From positions 744,001 through 808,000 of the forward strand of contig CAVPTB010000003.1 of the NCBI GenBank assembly GCA_963708575.1: a stretch of DNA of 64,000 bases. The letters are read 5' to 3'. Position 1 is the stretch's first letter; each line of letters begins with the position of its first letter. This document shows, piece by piece, positions 45,224 to 52,837 of the stretch. Under the pieces are notes generated by a model. The model did no database searches and was not told where the DNA came from. It saw only the letters and a list, made by a program, of their open reading frames with translations. Source of the DNA: DASVWZ01 sp963708575. GTDB lineage: Bacteria > Acidobacteriota > Terriglobia > Terriglobales > Acidobacteriaceae. The position numbers and the translations under genes were made by a program.

Positions 45224-46164
45224 ATACGCTGGGATCCATCTACGGCTTGATGGCGGGAGCTCGCAATTCACTTTTTGACCGTGGCTTGCTGGCGGCAAGA
45301 AGACTTGAAGGTGCGGTGGTCAGCGTGGGTAACCTGGCCATGGGAGGAGCGGGCAAAACTCCGTTCGTATTGCTGCTGGGCGGGCTGTTGAAAGAGCGAG
45401 GCGTAGCGTTCGATATTCTGTCGCGAGGATACGGAAGAAAAACCAGCGGAGTGGCGGAAGTGGATCCGAAGGGAACGGCGGCACTGTTTGGCGACGAGCC
45501 TCTGCTGCTGGCACGGCGGCTGGGCGTCCCGGTCATCGTAGGTGAGAGCAGACATGCTGCGGGACAATATGCGGAACGGAAATTCGGAGCGCAGCTTCAT
45601 TTGCTGGATGATGGCTTTCAACACCGGTCGTTAGCGCGCGATTTTGACATTGTTCTGATCACGCCGGAGGATTTGAACGATCGGCTGCTTCCGGGCGGAA
45701 GGTTGCGGGAACCGTTGTCGGCATTGTCGCGGGCGGATGCGGTGGTTTTGGGCGGGGATGTCACGGCAGATCGACTGGCCGGGCTGGGGAAAGCGGTCTG
45801 GCGGGTGCAGCGTGGAATCGAAGTGGCTGCAGTGCCGGAGCGTCCGGTAGCGTTTTGCGGGATTGCGCGGCCGGGGAATTTCTTTTCTCAATTGCGAGCT
45901 TCGGGTATCGATCCCGTGGCAGAGTCGGCATATCGCGATCATCATGCCTACGTTGAAAACGATGTCCGGCTTCTGCTTGAATTGCGCGAGGAAAAACGCG
46001 GCGGTGGGTTTATCACGACGGAGAAGGACGCGATCAATCTGGGCGGATTTGCGGCGCAGCTGCAACCGCTGGCAATCGTGAAAGTGACCATGGAATGGGA
46101 GAATGCGGCTAACGCCGTCGATACCATGCTGCGCACAATTGAGGAGCGAAGGCGGCAGGCGTGA
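45220..46164 (+). CDS. lpxK: Tetraacyldisaccharide 4'-kinase
   Basis: A 314-residue inner-membrane enzyme that phosphorylates the lipid A precursor at the 4' position. The P-loop is GNLAMGGAGKTPFV, and LLDDGFQHRSLARDFDIVL is the second family signature. Its start overlaps the waaA stop (ATGA). It makes the substrate used by WaaA, so the order waaA-lpxK is a tight functional pair. Confidence 0.95.
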   Translation: MNTLGSIYGLMAGARNSLFDRGLLAARRLEGAVVSVGNLAMGGAGKTPFVLLLGGLLKERGVAFDILSRGYGRKTSGVAEVDPKGTAALFGDEPLLLARRLGVPVIVGESRHAAGQYAERKFGAQLHLLDDGFQHRSLARDFDIVLITPEDLNDRLLPGGRLREPLSALSRADAVVLGGDVTADRLAGLGKAVWRVQRGIEVAAVPERPVAFCGIARPGNFFSQLRASGIDPVAESAYRDHHAYVENDVRLLLELREEKRGGGFITTEKDAINLGGFAAQLQPLAIVKVTMEWENAANAVDTMLRTIEERRRQA

Positions 46165-46183
46165 GAGAATTCAGCTTACCTTC

Positions 46184-47218
46184 ATGACCAAGCACAACAA
46201 AGAAGTCGGCCGGCTTAAAAAGATCGTGGAATCGTTTCCCAAGGTGACGGTGACGGTTCTGGGTGATCTGGTGGCGGACGAATTCGTATTCGGAGAGATC
46301 TCGCGGGTGTCGCGGGAGGCACCGGTGCTGATATTGAAGCACCGCGAGAGCAAAGTGGTGCCGGGCGGCGGGGCGAATGCCGTCAACAATCTCGCGGACA
46401 TGGGAGTCAACGTCTTGCCGGTCGGGGTGGTGGGTGCGGACGAAGCGGGAAGGATGTTGATTCGGGAGTTCCGCCACAAGCATGTGCCCATCAGCGGCGT
46501 GCTGAAAGACAAGAATTACCGTACGGTCACCAAGTCGCGAATTCTGGCGGGCATGACGCACACTGCGGGACAGCAAGTGGTGCGGATCGATCGCGAGCCG
46601 GAGGCGGAACCGAATTTTCACTTGAAGCGCGAGCTGATTCTGGCGGCGAGGCAGTATGCGCGGGCGTCAGACGCGTTGCTGGTTTCTGATTACGGTTACG
46701 GTGCGGCGACTCCGGCAATTCTGAATGCCATCCGGCAGCGCGGGCGGTGGGACCGGATTCCGATCATTCTCGATTCGAGGTACCGGATGCTGGAGTATTC
46801 GGGGATCTCCGCGGCGACACCGAATGAACCCGAAGTAGAAGCTGCATTGGGGATGAAGATTGGCGATGATTGGGAGCGGCTGTGTGTCGCATCGGACCAG
46901 GTCATGTCGCGGATGAAGTTGCAGTCGCTGGTGATTACTCGCGGACGCGACGGCATGGTGGCGTTTCCGGAGAAACAGAAGCCGGTGGATATTCCGATAT
47001 TTGGTTCGGACGAGGTGACGGACGTGACGGGCGCCGGCGATACCGTGATCGCGGCTTTCACGGCAGCGTTCGCCGCAGGCGCCACCACGGAAGAAGCTGC
47101 TCACCTGGCGAATTATGCCGGAGGCATCGTGGTGATGAAGCGGGGAACCGCGACTGTTTCGCAGCAGGAACTGTTGGACGCCATCGATCAGGCGCAACCA
47201 CGAACCCGGCCGCATTAG
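46184..47218 (+). CDS. rfaE1: Heptose-7-phosphate kinase (HldE kinase domain)
   Basis: A 344-residue PfkB-family kinase that phosphorylates D-glycero-D-manno-heptose 7-phosphate at C1. Family segments are LGDLVADEFVFGEISRVSRE, VVPGGGANAVNNL and the PfkB signature DVTGAGDTVIAAF with the catalytic Asp. In E. coli this domain is fused to the adenylyltransferase in HldE; here the two are separate genes four bases apart. ATG 46184 gives MTKHNKEVGRL; the upstream extension lacks homology. Confidence 0.93.
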   Translation: MTKHNKEVGRLKKIVESFPKVTVTVLGDLVADEFVFGEISRVSREAPVLILKHRESKVVPGGGANAVNNLADMGVNVLPVGVVGADEAGRMLIREFRHKHVPISGVLKDKNYRTVTKSRILAGMTHTAGQQVVRIDREPEAEPNFHLKRELILAARQYARASDALLVSDYGYGAATPAILNAIRQRGRWDRIPIILDSRYRMLEYSGISAATPNEPEVEAALGMKIGDDWERLCVASDQVMSRMKLQSLVITRGRDGMVAFPEKQKPVDIPIFGSDEVTDVTGAGDTVIAAFTAAFAAGATTEEAAHLANYAGGIVVMKRGTATVSQQELLDAIDQAQPRTRPH

Positions 47219-47221
47219 GTT

Positions 47222-47707
47222 ATGCCCACTGAGAAAATCCTGAATCGTGAAGAGTTGAAGAAGCAGGTTGGCGAATGGCGCAGCCGGGGCGAGTTGGTGA
47301 CGCTGGCGAACGGCTGCTTTGATCTGCTGCACGTCGGGCACGTGCGTTATCTCCATGGCGCGAAGCAACTCGGCGGCCGCCTGATTGTCGCGATCAACTC
47401 CGACGAATCAGTGCGAGGGCTGAAGGGCGAAGGACGTCCATTGATGCCGGCGACGGAGCGCGCGGAAATTCTTGCGGCGCTGGCAGATGTGGATGCGGTG
47501 GTGATTTTTCCGGAGCAAGACGTTCGAGCATTGATTCGCGATGTGCGACCGGATGTTCAGGCGAAGGGCACGGACTACACCGTGGATTCGGTTCCGGAGC
47601 GCGATGCGATGCGGGAAATTGGCGGACGAGTCGAAATCGTGGGCGACCCGAAAGATCATTCCGCTTCGAACATCATTCGAACTCGCATGCAGCGGGAACG
47701 CTCCTGA
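47222..47707 (+). CDS. rfaE2: Heptose 1-phosphate adenylyltransferase
   Basis: A 161-residue nucleotidyltransferase that makes ADP-heptose from heptose 1-phosphate. The active-site motif is NGCFDLLHVGHVRYL (HxGH type), followed by KGEGRPLMPATERAEIL and FPEQDVRALIRDVRPDV. KGTDYTV is the C-terminal signature. Together with rfaE1 it replaces the fused HldE. It precedes the heptosyltransferase, which uses its product after epimerisation. The epimerase (HldD) is not in the window. Confidence 0.94.
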   Translation: MPTEKILNREELKKQVGEWRSRGELVTLANGCFDLLHVGHVRYLHGAKQLGGRLIVAINSDESVRGLKGEGRPLMPATERAEILAALADVDAVVIFPEQDVRALIRDVRPDVQAKGTDYTVDSVPERDAMREIGGRVEIVGDPKDHSASNIIRTRMQRERS

Positions 47708-47709
47708 GC

Positions 47710-48816
47710 ATGGGATTCTCCGATTTCAAAACTGCGGACAATTCAAGCCGGTGGGGAGTTCCTGAGCGGCTGCTGATTGTGCGGCTGAGTTCCATGGGAG
47801 ACGTTCTGCATGCCCTTCCCGCAGTGGCCGCGCTGCGCGAGGCATTTCCAGCTACCGAGATTGGATGGGTCGTTGAAGAGCGCTGGGCGGAATTGTTATG
47901 TACGGTGCGCTGCGTGCGGTCGGGGGCACGCTCGGCGGAGCGGCCGCTGGTAGACCGGTTGCACTTGTTGACCAGCAAGGCGTGGAGGCGGAAACCTTTC
48001 TCGGCGCAAACATGGCAGCAGGTTGCGGCCAGCGTGAGCGATTTGCGGAGCGTACGTTATCAGGTGGCGGTCGATTTTCAAGGTGCAGTTCGATCGGCCA
48101 TCATTGCGCGTTTGTCTCAATCTCCGATTGTGTACGGGCCAGCCGAGCCGCGGGAGAATGCGGCTAGCATGTTTTACACCAGCCAGGTGATTACGCGCGG
48201 AGCGCATGTGGTGGAGCAGGGATTGTCGTTGGCGAGCGCGGTGGCACATCGACGGCTTCCATTCGGCCGGGTGGAACTTCCTCGAGATGAGACAGCCGAG
48301 CAGAAATGTGAATCTCTGCTGCGCGAGATGGGGATTGATAAATTTGTCCTGCTGAATCCGGGTGCAGGTTGGGGCGCGAAGCAATGGCCGGCGGACCGGT
48401 ACGGTGAAGTGGCGCGACAGCTGGCTAAGGGCGGATGGGCCTCGTTGATCAATTTTGGTCCCGGCGAAGAAAAATTGGCGACCGCCGCGGAGCAGGCCAG
48501 CGCGGGAAGCGCGCGATGTATTGCGTGTTCGATCTCGGAACTGATTGCTTTCACGCGCAGGGCAAAACTTTTTGTCGGCGGGGACACGGGGCCGATGCAT
48601 TTGGCGGCGGCGCTGGGAATTCCAGTGGTGGCGATCTTCGGACCCACGGACCCGGCTCGGAACGGGCCTTTCGGCACCCGCAGCGTGGTGCTGCGAAGTT
48701 CTCTGAGCGATACTTCTCACGCGCGGCGCACGGAGCCCGACCCAGGGCTGCTGGAAATTCGCTGCGAAGAAGTCCTGACAGCGGCGCACAAATTGTTGGG
48801 GACTATTCATGATTAG
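47710..48816 (+). CDS. waaC: LPS heptosyltransferase I-type
   Basis: A 368-residue GT9 enzyme that adds heptose to Kdo. LIVRLSSMGDVLHALPAVAALREAFP is the N-terminal motif (quoted to 20 residues: LIVRLSSMGDVLHALPAVAA). LLNPGAGWGAKQWP and FVGGDTGPMHLAAALG bind ADP-heptose, and GPTDPARNGPFG completes the site. The symbol waaC is by best fit; waaF-type (heptosyltransferase II) is possible. It begins two bases after rfaE2 and overlaps the next gene by eight bases. Confidence 0.9.
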   Translation: MGFSDFKTADNSSRWGVPERLLIVRLSSMGDVLHALPAVAALREAFPATEIGWVVEERWAELLCTVRCVRSGARSAERPLVDRLHLLTSKAWRRKPFSAQTWQQVAASVSDLRSVRYQVAVDFQGAVRSAIIARLSQSPIVYGPAEPRENAASMFYTSQVITRGAHVVEQGLSLASAVAHRRLPFGRVELPRDETAEQKCESLLREMGIDKFVLLNPGAGWGAKQWPADRYGEVARQLAKGGWASLINFGPGEEKLATAAEQASAGSARCIACSISELIAFTRRAKLFVGGDTGPMHLAAALGIPVVAIFGPTDPARNGPFGTRSVVLRSSLSDTSHARRTEPDPGLLEIRCEEVLTAAHKLLGTIHD

Positions 48817-49354
48817 TTGGTCGCGGATTGCACGCCGCATTCGAGTGCCGCTTGGCTTTGCATTCGCGATTTTGTATTTGTGGGTGGCGCGGCCAAACTG
48901 GAAATCGATGGCGCTGGGGCTGGGATTTGTTGTCGCAGGGTTGGCGATCCGCGCGCTGGCTTCCGGACATGTTGAAAAGAACGAACGGCTCGCAGTGACG
49001 GGTCCATACGCGTACACGCGCAATCCGCTTTATCTTGGGTCTTTGGTGTTGGCGGTTGGATTTGCGATTGTGTCCCGGAACTGGTGGATTGGCGTGGGGC
49101 TGGTAGTAATGTTTCTTGCGATCTATCTGCCGGTGATCCGGTCGGAAGAAGAATTCCTGCGCCAGCGTTTTCCGGAATTCGAGGAATACTCGCGAACAGT
49201 TCCTCGCCTGTGGCCTCGGCTGGTCTGGTGGGGACGCAGTGGAGGATCGTTTTCGTGGCCACTTTACTGGAAGCACCGAGAGTACAACGCAGCATTGGGC
49301 GTGGTGGCCATACTGGCGTTGTTGGGGGCCAAACTACTCTGGTTTCGGCAATGA
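48809..49354 (+). CDS. Isoprenylcysteine methyltransferase-family membrane protein
   Basis: A 181-residue ICMT/PEMT-like membrane methyltransferase. It has about four helices and the C-terminal SAM-site pattern GPYAYTRNPLYLGSLVL, with RSEEEFLRQRFPEFEEYSRTVPRLWP following, the usual end of this family. Overlap with waaC by eight bases places it in the LPS operon. Bacterial ICMT-like proteins have few known substrates, so a lipid or polyprenyl target is a guess. Confidence 0.85.
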   Translation: MISWSRIARRIRVPLGFAFAILYLWVARPNWKSMALGLGFVVAGLAIRALASGHVEKNERLAVTGPYAYTRNPLYLGSLVLAVGFAIVSRNWWIGVGLVVMFLAIYLPVIRSEEEFLRQRFPEFEEYSRTVPRLWPRLVWWGRSGGSFSWPLYWKHREYNAALGVVAILALLGAKLLWFRQ

Positions 49355-49415
49355 GGCAAGGCATCTTGTAAGCTACCCAAGGCGTCCTAGCATTGACTGG
49401 ATTGATTTATAAAAA

Positions 49416-50264
49416 ATGAACATGTCAGGGAATCGCTTTGGGGGTGCGTTGCGGTTGGCTGCCGTAGCGATTTTTGCCTGCCCCATGCTCGCACAAACGC
49501 GGCCAGCGACGCCGGTTGCGCAACCTCAACCACAAGTTCCAATCGCGACGATTAGCGCGGGACCTTCAGCGCAGGTGATGCCGCCGCCCCCGAACTATCA
49601 CTATCCGAACGGCCAGACTTACGTTTATTCGGTGGAATGGCATTTGTTCAATGCGGGCACGGCGAAGGTTGGCATTGACGCAACGGGCAATCAGGAGCAC
49701 GTGACGGCGATCGCGGATTCGGCTGGCGTGGTCAATTCGCTTTTCAAAGTGCACGATCACTTTGAGGCTTTCTTCGATCCGCATACGTTTTGTTCGTTGC
49801 GGATTTCGAAGCACACTGAGGAAGGATCGCACTCAAAGCAAAGCGAGGCGACTTTTGACTATGGCCATCGCAAGAGCGTGCTCGACGAAAAAAATCTGAA
49901 GACCGGAGAGACGCGGCACCTCGACAACGAGTTGCCGGCCTGCGTCACGGACGTGATCAGCGGCTTCTACTATCTGTCGTCGTTGCCATTGCAGGTCGGC
50001 AACACCCACATTTTTTCCATCAGCGACGGTGGAAAGACCACCGAAGTCACCGCGCACGTAGAAGCCAAAGAGAAAGTGAAAGTCCCGGCGGGAACGTTTG
50101 AGACCATCCGCCTGCGGGCCGAGGCCACTTCGGGTTCGATGAAAGGCAAGGGTACGGTGTGGGCGTGGTTTACCGACGACGCCAACCGTACTCCGGTGCA
50201 AATGCGATCGAAGCTGGGATGGGGCACGCTGCTATTTCAATTGCAACGCATCGACAAGCAATGA
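49416..50264 (+). CDS. DUF3108 domain protein, secreted
   Basis: Encodes 282 residues. A signal peptide (LAAVAIFACPMLAQTRPA) and a Pro/Gln-rich stretch precede a DUF3108-type beta domain: YVYSVEWHLFNAGTAKVGIDA, then FEAFFDPHTFCSLRISKHTEEG, and EVTAHVEAKEKVKVPAGTFETI near the end. The fold may bind lipids; the function is unknown. Located 61 bases after the ICMT gene, it may extend the operon, which hints at an envelope role. Confidence 0.85.
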   Translation: MNMSGNRFGGALRLAAVAIFACPMLAQTRPATPVAQPQPQVPIATISAGPSAQVMPPPPNYHYPNGQTYVYSVEWHLFNAGTAKVGIDATGNQEHVTAIADSAGVVNSLFKVHDHFEAFFDPHTFCSLRISKHTEEGSHSKQSEATFDYGHRKSVLDEKNLKTGETRHLDNELPACVTDVISGFYYLSSLPLQVGNTHIFSISDGGKTTEVTAHVEAKEKVKVPAGTFETIRLRAEATSGSMKGKGTVWAWFTDDANRTPVQMRSKLGWGTLLFQLQRIDKQ

Positions 50265-50270
50265 CCTCTG

Positions 50271-51887
50271 TCACTTCTGCGCCAGCAGCGACTTGGCGTG
50301 GCTTACCTCCGGACGATCAGAGTTCGATCCGGCGCAGGTTTTCAGTAGCTGTGCATAGTAAGTGTTGGCTTGGGCGCTCTGGCCCGAGATCTCGGCGGCG
50401 TGAGCAGCCCCGTACAAGCCGTTAAAGCGATTGGGATTGAATTTCAGATCCGTCTGATATTCGACCAGGGCCTGCTCGGGATGGTGCAACTCCAGCAGCA
50501 TGTCGGCCAGCATCTCGCGGGCAGGGATGGCCAGAGGTTCATCGCCTTCCGCCTCTTCTTTCCCGGCAACGGTGCGAAGGATTTTCGCCCCTTCATCCGG
50601 CTTGCCCTCCGCGTAGTCGACCCACGCCTCGGCTTCCTGGCGATCTTGCTCTACTGCGTCCACGTAATCAGTTTTCTTCTGTTCGACCAGCAACTTCTTG
50701 ACGTTCTCGATTTCAGTCAGGTTTTTTCGCGCTGCCACCGCATCTCCACTGCGCGCGGCACCAATAGCCCGGGTCCAATAGGTAATTGAGTTGTCACCCG
50801 TCGAGGCTCCGGAGACGAGCGTGAGCGCAGCAGCATCGGGCCAGCGATGCAGTTCGAGCGCCTGGCGGGCGGGAAAGGCGACCAGCGAATAAATACGCGG
50901 GTCGTAGTCGGAGCCATACATGGTGTCTTTCGTTGCCGGCATGGCGCGAATTTCGTCGATGAGTTTTTGCGCATCCGCCTCCCGCCCGCTTTGCAGGTAG
51001 GCGTACACGAGAAAATCCATGGCATGGAACTGATGACCTTCTCCGCCCATGTGCATGGCAGCACTCTTCCGGGTGGCGGCGACCGAAGCGAGATTCGAAT
51101 CGATATCGTCCTGCCAGAGTCCGAGGCGGGCGAAGATATGGGACGGCATGTGTAGGGCGTGAGGCGCGGCGGGAGCGATCTGCGCATAGCGGCGGGCGGC
51201 GGGCAGCCCCAAAGGAGCGAGTTGCGGCTTGTCGTAGCTATGAATCAAGTAATGGGCAACACCGGGATGGTTGGGCTCTACAGCGAAGAGCGTTTCCAGA
51301 ATGCCGGCAGCGTGTTTGCGGTTGGCAAAGGTTGTGTCGTTGTCGGGCTCTGAAGCGAGCAACGAGAGCGCATAAAAAGCGGCCCCTTCGCGGTCTTCAG
51401 GATTCTTTTTGTAAACCTGTTCCATGGCGGTAGCGTAAGCGCCGGCGCGATCGTGATAGGCACGACCCGGAGAACCTCCGTAGAAAGCGTCCATGGCAGC
51501 GATGTAGTCCTGCTCGCGGCTGGTCTTGGGATGGAGCGCCTTGGCCTGGTTGATTTCTGAAATGCCTTTGGCGACTGTCGGGGCGTCGGGATGATTCCAC
51601 AGTTGATGCCAAAGACTCATTGCCAAGCCCCAGTGCGCCATGGCGCATTGGGGATCGCCCGATGCAACAAGCTTGAAACTCTCTTGCGCCTGCTCGTACC
51701 AAAACGAATGTAGCAGTGCGACACCTTGTTCAAATGTTTTCTGCACTGAGGCGGAACAGGAAATCGGGAAATGAACAGCGCCGAGTTGCTGAGGCGAGAG
51801 GTCTTCGTGGTGGTGGCCCTCGTCGTCGGCTAGAGCCGGAAATGAGAGCAGGAGAGAAATAGCCAGGAACCAAGCCATGCGTTTCAT
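50271..51887 (-). CDS. Secreted TPR protein
   Basis: Encodes 538 residues with a signal peptide (MAWFLAISLLLSFPALA) followed by a His-rich start (DDEGHHHEDLSP). The rest is helical repeats: QGVALLHSFWYEQAQESFKL, CAMAHWGLAMSLWH, HYLIHSYDKPQ, HALHMPSHIFARLGLWQDDI and others. The phrases are typical of a tetratricopeptide family with conserved HxxSHIF-type loops that I have seen in acidobacterial genomes; no enzyme function is known. Two His/Cys features (HHHEDL, SCSASV) may bind metal. It is convergent with DUF3108. Confidence 0.8.
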   Translation of the reverse strand: MKRMAWFLAISLLLSFPALADDEGHHHEDLSPQQLGAVHFPISCSASVQKTFEQGVALLHSFWYEQAQESFKLVASGDPQCAMAHWGLAMSLWHQLWNHPDAPTVAKGISEINQAKALHPKTSREQDYIAAMDAFYGGSPGRAYHDRAGAYATAMEQVYKKNPEDREGAAFYALSLLASEPDNDTTFANRKHAAGILETLFAVEPNHPGVAHYLIHSYDKPQLAPLGLPAARRYAQIAPAAPHALHMPSHIFARLGLWQDDIDSNLASVAATRKSAAMHMGGEGHQFHAMDFLVYAYLQSGREADAQKLIDEIRAMPATKDTMYGSDYDPRIYSLVAFPARQALELHRWPDAAALTLVSGASTGDNSITYWTRAIGAARSGDAVAARKNLTEIENVKKLLVEQKKTDYVDAVEQDRQEAEAWVDYAEGKPDEGAKILRTVAGKEEAEGDEPLAIPAREMLADMLLELHHPEQALVEYQTDLKFNPNRFNGLYGAAHAAEISGQSAQANTYYAQLLKTCAGSNSDRPEVSHAKSLLAQK

Positions 51888-51975
51888 GAAAGGACCCTCA
51901 CGAAGAGTGAGTTTAAGCGGACCAAACTCAGAAGGTCAACGGAGGGAGATCCTGCCGGAGGCAGGTGAAGTAAGG

Positions 51976-52245
51976 TTATTGCAGGCGGAAACGTTCGTTC
52001 ATCAGGCGCTGCAAACGGGGCTTGTAGAGAATATCGAAAGCAAATTCTTTGTCGGGGAACATTGCGAGGGCGGCTTTTTTGGCGCCGGCGGCTAGCTCTG
52101 AAGCTTCTTCGATGGTCAGGTTCGGGTCCTGGCTGATGACCGACATGACCATGCTAATCATGACTTGCAGGCGGCGGATATTACGAGCCTCTTGTTCCCG
52201 TTCGTTGATTGCGACGGACCGTCCCGCAAATTCCGGACTACTCAT
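51976..52245 (-). CDS. Small hypothetical protein
   Basis: Encodes 89 residues (MSSPEFAGRSVAINEREQEA...). It is helical and charged, with no Cys and no membrane segment. The middle (RRLQVMISMVMSVISQDPNLTIEEASELAAG) looks like two amphipathic helices. I chose ATG 52245 because the 13 residues from the upstream codon at 52284 do not look conserved in character. Not recognised; divergent from the DUF2007 gene. Confidence 0.55.
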   Translation of the reverse strand: MSSPEFAGRSVAINEREQEARNIRRLQVMISMVMSVISQDPNLTIEEASELAAGAKKAALAMFPDKEFAFDILYKPRLQRLMNERFRLQ

Positions 52246-52521
52246 GAGGCCCCCACTCGGCGAGCGCAGCTGAAACAGCGTCACCGCGTTTCCCTATTGG
52301 ATGATGCGGCTTGCCAGGACGTTGCGCTCAAGCTTTCGGTATTCTGCGGCCAAACGGATCGAGATGCAATGGCCCGAGGGTGGTGAACTTCGGTCACTTA
52401 GTTCGATTTTCATTGATTTCCAGCCAAGTGGCATCAATGTACGCTGCAAGACGCGGTAGAATCAGCGGTGGGGCGATCCTGTTTCGCTGGTTCGCATCTG
52501 AACGAATTGACTGGAGGGTTT

Positions 52522-52837
52522 ATGGCTGAAGCATCGCGACCGGTGGGTGAAGCGCGACGTCCGGATCCGAATGAAAAGCTGGTTCGTGTGTTCGACACAG
52601 AGCAAGAATCAGAGGCGATGGTGGTGCGAGGATTGCTGGATTCGGCTGGGATCGAGGCCGATGTTACGGCGCTCGATGCACCACAGGACATCCTGCCGGG
52701 AGTAGGGGGGCACCGTCATTCTGGTCCGCGAAGAAGATGCTGCGAAGGCCCGCCAATTGATTGAAGAGTATCGCCAGACTCCCGAAGAAATTGAAACCGC
52801 AGATGCCGAACTCAGTGCTGACTCGCCTGAGGAATGA
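52522..52837 (+). CDS. DUF2007-like signal-transducing protein, apparent frameshift
   Basis: The first frame reads MAEASRPVGEARRPDPNEKL, then LVRVFDTEQESEAMVVRGLL and AGIEADVTALDAPQDILPG. It departs into unlikely sequence after GVGG. The other frame continues TVILVREEDAAKARQLIEEY and ends ADSPEE at the TGA of 52835-52837. One extra G in a run of six (52705-52710) explains it; five G give GVGGTVILV. The result is about 104 residues of a small ferredoxin-like fold. Its last 26 bases overlap the 3' end of the convergent comEC gene. Confidence 0.75.

Noticed and set aside
32119..52710. Programmed ribosomal +1 frameshifting as the cause of the frame breaks
   Set aside because: The seven sites share no slippery sequence, no in-frame rare stop context and no following structure. 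It would also be needed in unrelated genes, which is not known in bacteria.
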